Shown: positions 25,316-32,069 of the stretch, piece after piece | How the letters are laid out: every line of letters starts with the position of its first letter | Numbering within the stretch: the stretch's first letter is position 1 | From: Sedimentisphaerales bacterium | GTDB lineage: Bacteria; Planctomycetota; Phycisphaerae; Sedimentisphaerales; SM23-30 | Assembly (NCBI GenBank): GCA_028281535.1 | Contig: JANQJS010000027.1 | Coordinates: forward strand, 1-32,069 | Reading direction: 5' to 3' | DNA: 32,069 nt | Translations under genes and position numbers: made by a program | Notes under the pieces: model-generated | Database searches by the model: none | What the model was told of the DNA's origin: nothing | The model's input: the letters and a program-made list of their open reading frames with translations, nothing else

Positions 25316-26218
25316 TTAGAGCCGGTTTCTGAGATGCGTCAATCCTTTGACTTTTTCCAATAAACCGTTTAATTCGTTTCTAGCCATATCAACCTGAGCA
25401 TTTTCGGGTGACATTCGTTTTTTATTTATACCACTTTTTCTTGATGTTGGTATGTCATATTTATCAGATTCTTTATGAAATAATTTATTAAATGAATTCT
25501 TAATTGATTGGTTTTCTGAAGATTCCAGTTGACCCAATATATACGCAATTTCATCAGAATCATCAACAACACTTAGTGGTGCCATGTGATTGGGGCTTAG
25601 GCCCACTAACAATAAGCGAGATCCACATCGCACAAGACACAAGGATTGTTTAGAATCTATCATTGTTTTTGATAAAATTTCAACAGATTGATTGTTGCTT
25701 GCCCGTTTTGCACCCGGAATAAACTTTCTAGCTAAATATGCTAAGAAAATAATTAATATCAATACTGATATCAATGCAATGGCTGTTTTTACAGGGGACA
25801 TGGAGTCAACAATTGATTGGTCTTTGTTTTGCGTACTGGCTTGGGACTTATTTGCTTTTTTTCGTTGTCCCAAAGTTTGATTTTCATAAGGGTTCAGCTT
25901 TATTTTGCTGGTCTCAGGAATGGCAACATTTTGGGTAATTGATAATGGATTCGCTTGCTCTTTGCTAGTGTTATTCAGATCAACTTTTGTTGACTTAACT
26001 TCAACCAAAGACTCTTTAGCTGGTTTGTCTTTAGAAGCGTTTTCTGATTGAATCACTTTATCAGGAACATTTTTTGGTTCATGAACTACCAGTTCATTGG
26101 CCATGAATGTACCTTGAGCGGCTACTATTCCACAAAACAAGGGAATCAAAAACAATACAGAGATGACTTTAAACCCATTTATTATCAATGAGTTATATTT
26201 TTTAATTTGGCTTAACAT
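25316..26218 (-). CDS. fliO: Flagellar biosynthetic protein FliO
   Basis: This 300-residue protein has an N-terminal signal/anchor (ISVLFLIPLFCGIVAAQG), a long polar Lys/Asn/Ser-rich segment (about residues 35-140), and one membrane helix (TAIALISVLILIIFLAYLARKF). The FliO core domain follows (VEILSKTMIDSKQSLCLVRC, GSRLLLVGLSPNHMAPLSVV) with a charged tail. FliO helps assemble the FliP ring. The assignment rests on this domain and on its place just before fliP. At about twice the length of enterobacterial FliO it has a long periplasmic part, as in many non-enteric bacteria. No good ribosome site is seen at 26218. Confidence 0.88.
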   Translation of the reverse strand: MLSQIKKYNSLIINGFKVISVLFLIPLFCGIVAAQGTFMANELVVHEPKNVPDKVIQSENASKDKPAKESLVEVKSTKVDLNNTSKEQANPLSITQNVAIPETSKIKLNPYENQTLGQRKKANKSQASTQNKDQSIVDSMSPVKTAIALISVLILIIFLAYLARKFIPGAKRASNNQSVEILSKTMIDSKQSLCLVRCGSRLLLVGLSPNHMAPLSVVDDSDEIAYILGQLESSENQSIKNSFNKLFHKESDKYDIPTSRKSGINKKRMSPENAQVDMARNELNGLLEKVKGLTHLRNRL

Positions 26219-26310
26219 GGCTTAATGTCCGCCTGGCTTTACGTTGGGTCAGTTTTATACAGTTCTGAGTGAAAAAATCAGTTATTGTCTCGGCGAAGAC
26301 TTTTAACTAT

Positions 26311-26769
26311 TTAATCCTGATTAATTCGTTCAGACATTCCTGGAATTATCTCATTAATCCTCACACAAAAATTATCATTTAAAACGAGAACTTCGCCCCG
26401 AGCGATCAATTGCTCATTAACGAAAACATCAACAGGATCACCAGCAAGTTTATTCAACTCTACGACAGCTCCCGAATTCAATTTTAAAATTTCATCGACG
26501 GTCATTTCGGCGCGACCGAGTTCAATTTTAACATTCAGTTCAACATCTTTTAGTAAATCAATTGAACTGTTAGCGGCTTCAGAAAGCATATCAGAAAAAT
26601 CTGGTAAATCAGGGACATCTTGTCCAATATTTTCTTGTGGTTGATCATTTGCAACATCAGCGACTGCAGTTTGAGCATCATCCGTTGCGGGTTGGTCCGG
26701 AGCAGACTCTTGAGAATCACCTGCTTGTGATTCTTGATCATCCTGATTTTCTAATTCATCCGCTGCCAT
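26311..26769 (-). CDS. fliN: Flagellar motor switch protein FliN
   Basis: This 152-residue protein has a very acidic, probably disordered N-terminus of about 65 residues. A SpoA domain (about 70-150) follows with the family pattern [40 protein letters not shown] and [20 protein letters not shown]. FliN forms the base of the C-ring and binds export components. The ATG at 26769 has AAGGA six bases upstream. It lies between fliL and fliO, where fliM would normally precede it; fliM is absent. The one SpoA domain and short length make it FliN rather than FliM or a FliY fusion. Confidence 0.95.
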   Translation of the reverse strand: MAADELENQDDQESQAGDSQESAPDQPATDDAQTAVADVANDQPQENIGQDVPDLPDFSDMLSEAANSSIDLLKDVELNVKIELGRAEMTVDEILKLNSGAVVELNKLAGDPVDVFVNEQLIARGEVLVLNDNFCVRINEIIPGMSERINQD

Positions 26770-26871
26770 TTTGTATCCTTACAAAATATGTGTATTAATT
26801 AAAGTTTATTTTACCTTTTTCTTTCTTAAATGTCGATAGTGTAAGTTCTTTTTTATTAAAATATTTTAACT

Positions 26872-27408
26872 TTATTCGATAGTAATAGCAGACCATTTTG
26901 GCAGTAAGATATCTATAATCACACCTTCACCTATAATTTGTTCTACTTCACTTTTTATGATTCGTTTTATCACTTCCAATTTGGGATCCGTCAAGTCATT
27001 TGGTTTTGCTGAAGAGACAATCATTCTTACCTTATCAAGAATTTGCGATTTATTTGTTGTCACCAACTCTTCAACTTCTAACTTTTTCGCTTCAACTTCT
27101 TCAGGGGCCCCTTTTAAATAAGTACCTGATACCTCAAGGGTGACCATGGTACGAGCACTGCCTTTCATGTAGTTATCTACTTGAAAACGAGCGGCTAATT
27201 CAACTTCCGCCATGTCTTTACTAGCTTGTTTTTCAGTATCTTCAATTGCTTCGGTTGCTTCAGCTGGATCTGGACCGCCCTTCATCATCCAAAACATAGA
27301 TATGACAGCAGCTTCAATGACAAATACGCTTGCCATGATAATAATCATTTTCATTGGCAGCTTTGATTTTGGCTTCTGCTCTTCTGGCGTGGGTGCATCA
27401 TCAGCCAT
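26872..27408 (-). CDS. fliL: Flagellar basal body-associated protein FliL
   Basis: This 178-residue protein has a short cytoplasmic N-terminus, one membrane helix (about residues 18-43, MKMIIIMASVFVIEAAVISM), a linker, and a periplasmic FliL domain (about 70-178). Features of that domain are MVTLEVSGTYLKGAPEEVEA, ILDKVRMIVSSAKPNDLTDP, and IKRIIKSEVEQIIGEGVIID with the final LLPKWSAI. FliL surrounds the stator and tunes its output. Its ATG overlaps the motB stop by eight bases (ATGGCTGA), with AGGAG upstream inside motB, so the two are coupled. Confidence 0.93.
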   Translation of the reverse strand: MADDAPTPEEQKPKSKLPMKMIIIMASVFVIEAAVISMFWMMKGGPDPAEATEAIEDTEKQASKDMAEVELAARFQVDNYMKGSARTMVTLEVSGTYLKGAPEEVEAKKLEVEELVTTNKSQILDKVRMIVSSAKPNDLTDPKLEVIKRIIKSEVEQIIGEGVIIDILLPKWSAITIE

Positions 27409-28153
27409 CTATAATTTCTCCTGTATCTTCTGGTGGTTGGCCTTCAAAGTCTTCGACCAGATTATCGGTCACAATAATTGAGACACGACGATTTTTCGCC
27501 CGGTCATTTGCATCATAAGCCTGTCCCACAATGGGTTCATTATCTCCGCATGATTCGATGGTAATTCGCTGTTCACGAATTCCTTTTGAAACAAAATACT
27601 CTTTTAATGCTACTCCACGTGCATAAGCCAATTCGTCTAGTGACTTATAGGGCCTATATTCATCAGGATGTTTTCGTGACGCATGGCCACGGACTCGGAT
27701 CTTACTATTCATTCCGATAATAACTTCGATAAAAACATCTAATTCAGCCTTAGCTTGATCGAGTAAAACCGCTTTTCCTGCTTCAAAGCTGATTTTACCG
27801 CCAATGGTGTATTCCATCCCTTCACGTACCTTTTTGACGCTGGGATTTTCACCTTCAATGGCTCTTTCTTTACTACGGCCTTTATTAAGTTCGACTTTTT
27901 GGACAATGATGTTTATTTTTTCTGGGTCCCAAGTATTGGTTGGCACCATATTTCCAGGAACAAACCCAATACTATTTTTGTATCCAAAGGCTCTTTTGAT
28001 TGATTCAGTAACTTTTTGAAAGCGTTTTGGTTGCTTAATTTCGCTCATGGACACAATAATCACGAAGAAACAGAGCAAGAGACTCATCATATCGCCGAAT
28101 GTAACCATCCATTCGGGAGCACCAGCGGGTGGACATTTACATTTTTTACCCAT
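27401..28153 (-). CDS. motB: Flagellar stator protein MotB/PomB
   Basis: The 250 residues include a single N-terminal membrane helix with the ion-binding aspartate Asp21 in GAPEWMVTFGDMMSLLLCFF, the plug/linker region (about 40-110), and an OmpA-like peptidoglycan-binding domain (about 115-230). In that domain ISFEAGKAVL, IRVRGHASRKHPDEY, ITIESCGDNEPI and NRRVSIIV are visible. MotB anchors the stator to the cell wall, which fits with the dapF-type peptidoglycan inferred here. The start follows the motA stop by two bases, so the pair is coupled. The ion used is better judged from the PomA-like MotA. Confidence 0.96.
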   Translation of the reverse strand: MGKKCKCPPAGAPEWMVTFGDMMSLLLCFFVIIVSMSEIKQPKRFQKVTESIKRAFGYKNSIGFVPGNMVPTNTWDPEKINIIVQKVELNKGRSKERAIEGENPSVKKVREGMEYTIGGKISFEAGKAVLLDQAKAELDVFIEVIIGMNSKIRVRGHASRKHPDEYRPYKSLDELAYARGVALKEYFVSKGIREQRITIESCGDNEPIVGQAYDANDRAKNRRVSIIVTDNLVEDFEGQPPEDTGEIIDG

Positions 28154-28155
28154 GA

Positions 28156-28935
28156 TTACTCTTCATTCTCATCTTCTTCGCCACGCTGACTTGGTGGTAA
28201 GAATGTTTTAAGTTTCTGTTCAACAATTCTGGGATTATCTCCAGACTGAATGCTCATGACGCCCCGTAGTACGATCATTTTTCGCATCAGTTCTTCTTCA
28301 TTTCTGACACCTAATTTATCTGCGATGGGTAAAGCAAACATATTGGCGAACATCGAACCATAAAGTGTTGTAAGTAGAGCAACGGCCATACCAGGACCAA
28401 TCGCAGAAGGATCGTCCATATTCATCAACATGATAACCAGCCCAACAAGTGTTCCGATCATACCAAACGCGGGAGCATATCTTCCAAAACCATCGAAAAT
28501 GGCTTTTCCGCCATTATGTCTATCAGAGATTGCTTCCAGTTCACTTTCCATAATTTGCTCGATGAGATCTGGATCGGTACCATCGACCGCCATTTGTATG
28601 CCTTTTACGATAAAAGGATCGCGAGCATCACGTGTGGCATTTTCTAAAGATAGGATTCCATCACGACGAGCGATTTCAGCGTAACCAACGAGATCATCAA
28701 TCAAATCTTTGATGGATTCATCTTTATGAAAATAGGCATTTTTAAGAACTTTTCCAAATCCTAGAAAATGTTTTAAGGGAAATACCATCATGGTTGATGC
28801 GATAGCCCCACCCACAACGATCATGGCAGAACTTACACTGATAAAAGCACCAATTTTATCACCGGCACCTGAGACGATAGCAAAACCGACCAATCCCATC
28901 CCCAGCAGTGCACCAATCAATGTTGCTAGATCCAT
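28156..28935 (-). CDS. motA: Flagellar stator protein MotA, PomA-like (probably sodium type)
   Basis: This 259-residue protein has four membrane helices. The cytoplasmic loop carries the charged residues Arg90 and Glu98 that act on FliG. Helices 3 and 4 read APAFGMIGTLVGLVIMLMNM, DDPSAIGPGMAVALLTTLYG, and then SMFANMFALPIADKL, which closely follows PomA of Vibrio (as remembered) rather than E. coli MotA. The N-terminus MDLATLIG and the C-terminal SIQSGDNPRIVEQKLKTFL also match the PomA type. A sodium-driven motor is therefore likely but not proven. It is followed by motB after two bases. Confidence 0.96.
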   Translation of the reverse strand: MDLATLIGALLGMGLVGFAIVSGAGDKIGAFISVSSAMIVVGGAIASTMMVFPLKHFLGFGKVLKNAYFHKDESIKDLIDDLVGYAEIARRDGILSLENATRDARDPFIVKGIQMAVDGTDPDLIEQIMESELEAISDRHNGGKAIFDGFGRYAPAFGMIGTLVGLVIMLMNMDDPSAIGPGMAVALLTTLYGSMFANMFALPIADKLGVRNEEELMRKMIVLRGVMSIQSGDNPRIVEQKLKTFLPPSQRGEEDENEE

Positions 28936-28976
28936 TTTCTCAAAACTCCTATATGTTCTCTTTTATAAATTTCATT

Positions 28977-29168
28977 TCAGGTTGATAAAATATTTAGTTG
29001 TCTTTTATATTCAATAGTCAATTGAACAATCGCATCAATGGATTCCTGAACAATCACTTTATCCCCGGTACTTAATGTTATCATGGTATCTGGTGTTGAT
29101 TCGATATAGCGAATCATTTCAGCATTTACCACAAATCTTTTACCATTTAATTTTGTCACAGCAATCAT
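28977..29168 (-). CDS. flbD: Small flagellar protein, FlbD family
   Basis: The start is placed at 29168 (MIAVTKLNGKRFVVNAEMIR), because GGTGA just upstream fits the anti-Shine-Dalgarno end and family members begin this way. An ATG three codons earlier is possible. The 63-residue product has the family pattern LNG-FVVNAE-IRYIESTPDT-ITL-GDKVIVQESIDAIV and ends EYKRQL. FlbD-family small proteins sit between flgE and motA in many bacteria; their role is unclear, and this is not the NtrC-like FlbD of Caulobacter. Two strong hairpin repeats lie just upstream (29191-29314). Confidence 0.88.
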   Translation of the reverse strand: MIAVTKLNGKRFVVNAEMIRYIESTPDTMITLSTGDKVIVQESIDAIVQLTIEYKRQLNILST

Positions 29169-29190
29169 TTCACCCATTTCATTTAAGGTT

Positions 29191-29229
29191 GGCCTCGCGA
29201 CAGCAGAATAAACACCCTGCCGCGAGGCC
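29191..29229. repeat. GC-rich hairpin repeat, copy 1 (flbD-proximal)
   Basis: Arms ggcctcgcgacag (29191-29203) and ctgccgcgaggcc (29217-29229) pair at 12 of 13 positions around a 13-base AT-rich loop. The same unit recurs in the same orientation at 29275-29314. On the transcribed strand it ends about 22 bases before the flbD start. No T-tract follows, so it is not a standard terminator. Confidence 0.92.
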
Positions 29230-29274
29230 CGGGAGTAGTTTGTGATCGTGCCCGGAGCACGTTATATTTTAGGT

Positions 29275-29314
29275 GGCCTCGCGACAGCAGAATAAACACC
29301 CCTGTCGCGAGGCC
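29275..29314. repeat. GC-rich hairpin repeat, copy 2 (flgE-proximal)
   Basis: Arms ggcctcgcgacag (29275-29287) and ctgtcgcgaggcc (29302-29314) are a perfect 13-base inverted repeat with a 14-base loop (cagaataaacaccc). It differs from copy 1 by one base in the stem and one base in loop length, and the likeness extends into the flanking cccggg. The hairpin begins about 22 bases after the flgE stop. Between the copies a small stem (cgtgc/gcacg) is also present. Confidence 0.92.
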
Positions 29315-29336
29315 CGGGGTTATTTCAATTTAGACC

Positions 29337-31172
29337 TTACCTAGATAAAGCAATTAATTCATTTAATAGTCGATCACTCGTTTGAATAACTCGAGAGGAT
29401 GCTGAGAAACCTGTACTACTAATAATTAAGTTGATAAATTCACGGCTTAAATCGACATTACTTAATTCAAGAGCCGCGGATTGAATACTACCAGCACCTA
29501 ATTCCAAAGGTTTTTTCACCAGAGAGTTACCTGAGTTAGGACCTCCTTTAAAAAGGTTTCCTTCTTGGCTAACCAGCCCTTCATAATTTCTAAAAGTGGC
29601 TAAAACAACCTGGCCAAGATCACGTGTTAATCCATTATCAAAGGAACCAACAATTACACCATCTTGACCAATTGAATAGTCTTGAAGCGTACCAGATTGG
29701 AAGCCATCCTGGCTTAGGAGTGACATAGCACTGGGAAGTTTGAATCCATTCATTCTTGAAAAATCGAGTGTAATACTTTGTGGTGTTGATGCCCCTGTAT
29801 CTGCTCTATCAATACTAATGACTTGATCTGTTGCACTAAGAAATTGTCCGAAGGAATCGATAACAATGGTTCCTGTACCTAAAACTGTATCAGGCATGAC
29901 ACCAAGCCCTTTTGAATCATCAGGACTTTCGGCAAAATATCGCCATATATGGCCACCATTGTTTGTGGTTTCTTTGACCATGGTAACATTTATATTCATC
30001 GGATTACCTAATGAATCATAAGCTCGAAATGAAGTTCGAATACTTTCACCTAATTTTGCTTTCAATTCATCCGTTGTCGTTAATGAGGCTGTAGACGAGG
30101 CAAACTGGAATGGCGTCGTAACCGGGGGAACACCCGCAGCAGTACCTTGCTCGACAGTGATTGCTTTTGATCCGAGTATGATATTGTTTTCATGTCCAAT
30201 ATTTCCCACAATACGAATCGTACCATCATCTGCTGGTGCGCTACTACCAATATTGGCACCAGGATTGTAATCAGCAGATAACGCTGTCATATCGATAAGA
30301 TTTGCAGAGGTATTTATACCTAAGACACCTTCAAGCCAAGTGGCTAATTCGCCATAGGTTGTCCCGGTAGTTCCGACAGTAAATTGTTTCACCGCGAGGT
30401 TTGCTCCACCTTTATTTGCTTCAGCGAGATTAATCACATTACCATTAGCAAATAATTGTTGGCCTGCAGCATTATATAAACTGGTTAATGCTGTTGCAGC
30501 AACAGCAGGAACTGTGGCAGCTAAATCGCTATATAAAACCTGACTGGTAAGTACAGTCCTTGGCACTAAGGTTGGATCGGTACCAGCAATCGCTTCAGCT
30601 GCACGGGTATTTGCAGCTTTGACATTTTGATTGGCGTCGAGATTACCACTGAACTGTGCAAACGAAGTTGTTGCTGCAGTTGTAATTTCACCGATGGGAA
30701 TTCTGATCCTGTCGAGTTGTCCTTCAACAATATTAAAGTTACTGTCAATACCATATCCACTCAGATAAAGTCCATGTTGTGATACCAGGAAATTTTCTTT
30801 ATTGAAAGCAAAACTGCCATCACGAGAAAAAATCTGTGAGCCATCCGCTTTTTCAAGAATGAACAAGCCTTGGCCTTGAACAGCCAAGTCGGTTTTTAAT
30901 CCAGTTGATTCCGGCGCACCAACACTGAAATCTCTGGCCATTCCACCTACCATGGAACCTGATCCGATTTGAACAGGATTCGTTCCACCAATGGTTGCAG
31001 AAGGTGCTGAACCAAAGCTGAACGTAGATGAGAACTGCGATTGAAATGTCACACGTTGTGACTTAAAAGCATGGGTGTTCACATTTGCGATGTTATTACC
31101 AATGACATCCATCCTGAATTCATTGGTTTTCATGCCGGATAAACCAGCAAATAATGATGACGTTAAACCCAT
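29337..31172 (-). CDS. flgE: Flagellar hook protein FlgE
   Basis: This 611-residue protein has the rod/hook-family N-terminus (LFAGLSGMKTNEFRMDVIGN, NIANVNTHAFKSQRVTFQSQ) and C-terminus (LELSNVDLSREFINLIISST, GFSASSRVIQTSDRLLNELI), which pair into the coiled-coil core of the hook. DLAVQGQGLFILEKADG and FSRDGSFAFNKENFLVSQHG form the D1 part. The middle (about residues 180-380) is an Ala/Thr/Gly-rich extra domain, making it longer than the E. coli hook protein (402 residues). Large hook proteins are usual in non-enteric bacteria. The start has GGAGG nine bases upstream, 19 bases after flgD. Confidence 0.96.
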   Translation of the reverse strand: MGLTSSLFAGLSGMKTNEFRMDVIGNNIANVNTHAFKSQRVTFQSQFSSTFSFGSAPSATIGGTNPVQIGSGSMVGGMARDFSVGAPESTGLKTDLAVQGQGLFILEKADGSQIFSRDGSFAFNKENFLVSQHGLYLSGYGIDSNFNIVEGQLDRIRIPIGEITTAATTSFAQFSGNLDANQNVKAANTRAAEAIAGTDPTLVPRTVLTSQVLYSDLAATVPAVAATALTSLYNAAGQQLFANGNVINLAEANKGGANLAVKQFTVGTTGTTYGELATWLEGVLGINTSANLIDMTALSADYNPGANIGSSAPADDGTIRIVGNIGHENNIILGSKAITVEQGTAAGVPPVTTPFQFASSTASLTTTDELKAKLGESIRTSFRAYDSLGNPMNINVTMVKETTNNGGHIWRYFAESPDDSKGLGVMPDTVLGTGTIVIDSFGQFLSATDQVISIDRADTGASTPQSITLDFSRMNGFKLPSAMSLLSQDGFQSGTLQDYSIGQDGVIVGSFDNGLTRDLGQVVLATFRNYEGLVSQEGNLFKGGPNSGNSLVKKPLELGAGSIQSAALELSNVDLSREFINLIISSTGFSASSRVIQTSDRLLNELIALSR

Positions 31173-31191
31173 TTCTAATTACCTCCGGTAT

Positions 31192-32019
31192 TTATAAACT
31201 ACTACTAGGGTTAATGCTTGTGACACCCTTTAAGGGCAAAATAATTTTATCCGCAACACTTGGGTTGGTAAGAATCAATTTGATTCCTTCACTATCAATT
31301 TTAAAACTATCCACTACACCTGATACAGCGGAACCATTGTTGCCGTCGACATTTAGTCCGATCATAAGATCGGCGGTTGTTTCATTTATAGCTGTGGCAC
31401 TGGATAGCGGCACGCTGACTGTCGAGTTACTGCTGCCACCTGTTTCATCAATGTTTAAGATAACTTCACTTTCATCAATTTCTACAGATTCTACAGTACC
31501 AATAATTTGGCGTCCCTGGCTGGCACCAATAACGACCTGGCCAACCATATCACTCGCTTTAATACTATCGATAGTACCTCCTAAACGAGTGAGTTGATCC
31601 ATAGACACGGTTTCACCATTATCTAATTCCAGATTAACAACACCGTCGTCAACACTAATAGAATTAACTTTACCAAAAACGGCATCGCCATCAGCGTTCA
31701 GACCAGAAACCAATTGACCAATTAATTTTCCAGCAGTGCTTAATTGTTCACGATTTAAAAGACCATCAAATTGCGAGACAAATGTATCCAATCGGTCCAT
31801 CAAATTACTAAATGAATCACTCATATTCTGATTTGATTCCAATGCTTGAATACTGGATATTTGATCAATCAGATCTTGATTTTTCATAGGTTCAAAAGGA
31901 TCCTGGTTGGTTAATTCAGTTATTAATAACTGCATAAACTCATCAGATTTCAACGCCTGATTAATTCGCCCTGAATTTAATGTATTCTGAGTATCAACAG
32001 AAGAGGGAATTGCACTCAC
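31192..32019 (-). CDS. flgD: Hook-capping protein FlgD with three tandem tudor-like domains
   Basis: The start is GTG at 32017-32019 with AAGGAG seven bases upstream. The 275-residue protein has the FlgD N-terminal signature (SDEFMQLLITELTNQDPFEP, QDLIDQISSIQALESNQNMS) that caps the growing hook. Instead of the usual single tudor-like domain split by an Ig-like insert, three similar beta-units follow at about 97-150, 155-211 and 216-269. Each has the pattern [IV]G..V......G..V.G.V.S..ID...V.L.......V....L...T.I. FlgE follows after 19 bases. Confidence 0.94.
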   Translation of the reverse strand: MSAIPSSVDTQNTLNSGRINQALKSDEFMQLLITELTNQDPFEPMKNQDLIDQISSIQALESNQNMSDSFSNLMDRLDTFVSQFDGLLNREQLSTAGKLIGQLVSGLNADGDAVFGKVNSISVDDGVVNLELDNGETVSMDQLTRLGGTIDSIKASDMVGQVVIGASQGRQIIGTVESVEIDESEVILNIDETGGSSNSTVSVPLSSATAINETTADLMIGLNVDGNNGSAVSGVVDSFKIDSEGIKLILTNPSVADKIILPLKGVTSINPSSSL

Positions 32020-32069
32020 TGAATAACTCCTTTCACCAGGATGTTGTGTTCTATATTATATTTCATGTA

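Overview
The window looks like chromosomal DNA from a low-GC, probably aquatic planctomycete, most likely of the class Phycisphaerae. The evidence is a secreted protein ending in a dockerin-like pair of calcium loops, ECF sigma/anti-sigma pairs with a very large envelope-facing partner carrying the DIYDIGAPRDA type of repeat, a PomA-like (sodium-type) flagellar stator, and small flagellar-locus proteins that I associate with planctomycetes. This is family knowledge applied by eye; no search was run, so genus and species are left open.

Layout. 1-1114 (+) is the C-terminal part of pyruvate phosphate dikinase, closed by a clear intrinsic terminator. 1382-3181 (+) is a secreted double YWTD beta-propeller with a dockerin-like tail. 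3354-5156 (+) is a GT-C type membrane glycosyltransferase. From 5182 to the right end every gene is on the minus strand. 5182-7790 is an ECF sigma factor with a translationally coupled 690-residue membrane partner. 7933-10256 is a second ECF sigma factor, a short membrane partner and an exported coiled-coil protein. 10418-12604 is a large exported protein of unknown function with its own near-consensus promoter and a perfect-stem terminator. 12918-16047 holds folD, a membrane diguanylate cyclase and dapF.

16115-32019 is a flagellar locus. In transcription order it is flgD, flgE, flbD, motA, motB, fliL, fliN, fliO, fliP, fliQ, fliR, flhB, flhA, flhF, flhG, a small membrane protein, fliA and an acidic disordered protein. 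It encodes hook assembly (FlgD, FlgE), the stator (MotA, MotB, FliL), one switch protein (FliN), the whole core export gate (FliO/P/Q/R, FlhB, FlhA), the placement and number regulators (FlhF, FlhG) and the flagellar sigma factor. The neighbouring diguanylate cyclase could link the locus to c-di-GMP control. FliM is not between FliL and FliN and is not elsewhere in the window.

Most of the window is recognisable biology and I see no wholly new multi-gene system. The less explained points are: two near-identical GC-rich hairpins as direct repeats between flgE and flbD; a FlgD with three tandem copies of its beta-domain; two unassigned small genes flanking fliA; a stacked pair of ECF modules with a nine-base homopolymer between them; and the 728-residue exported protein. 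No CRISPR array, insertion sequence, tRNA or rRNA was seen.
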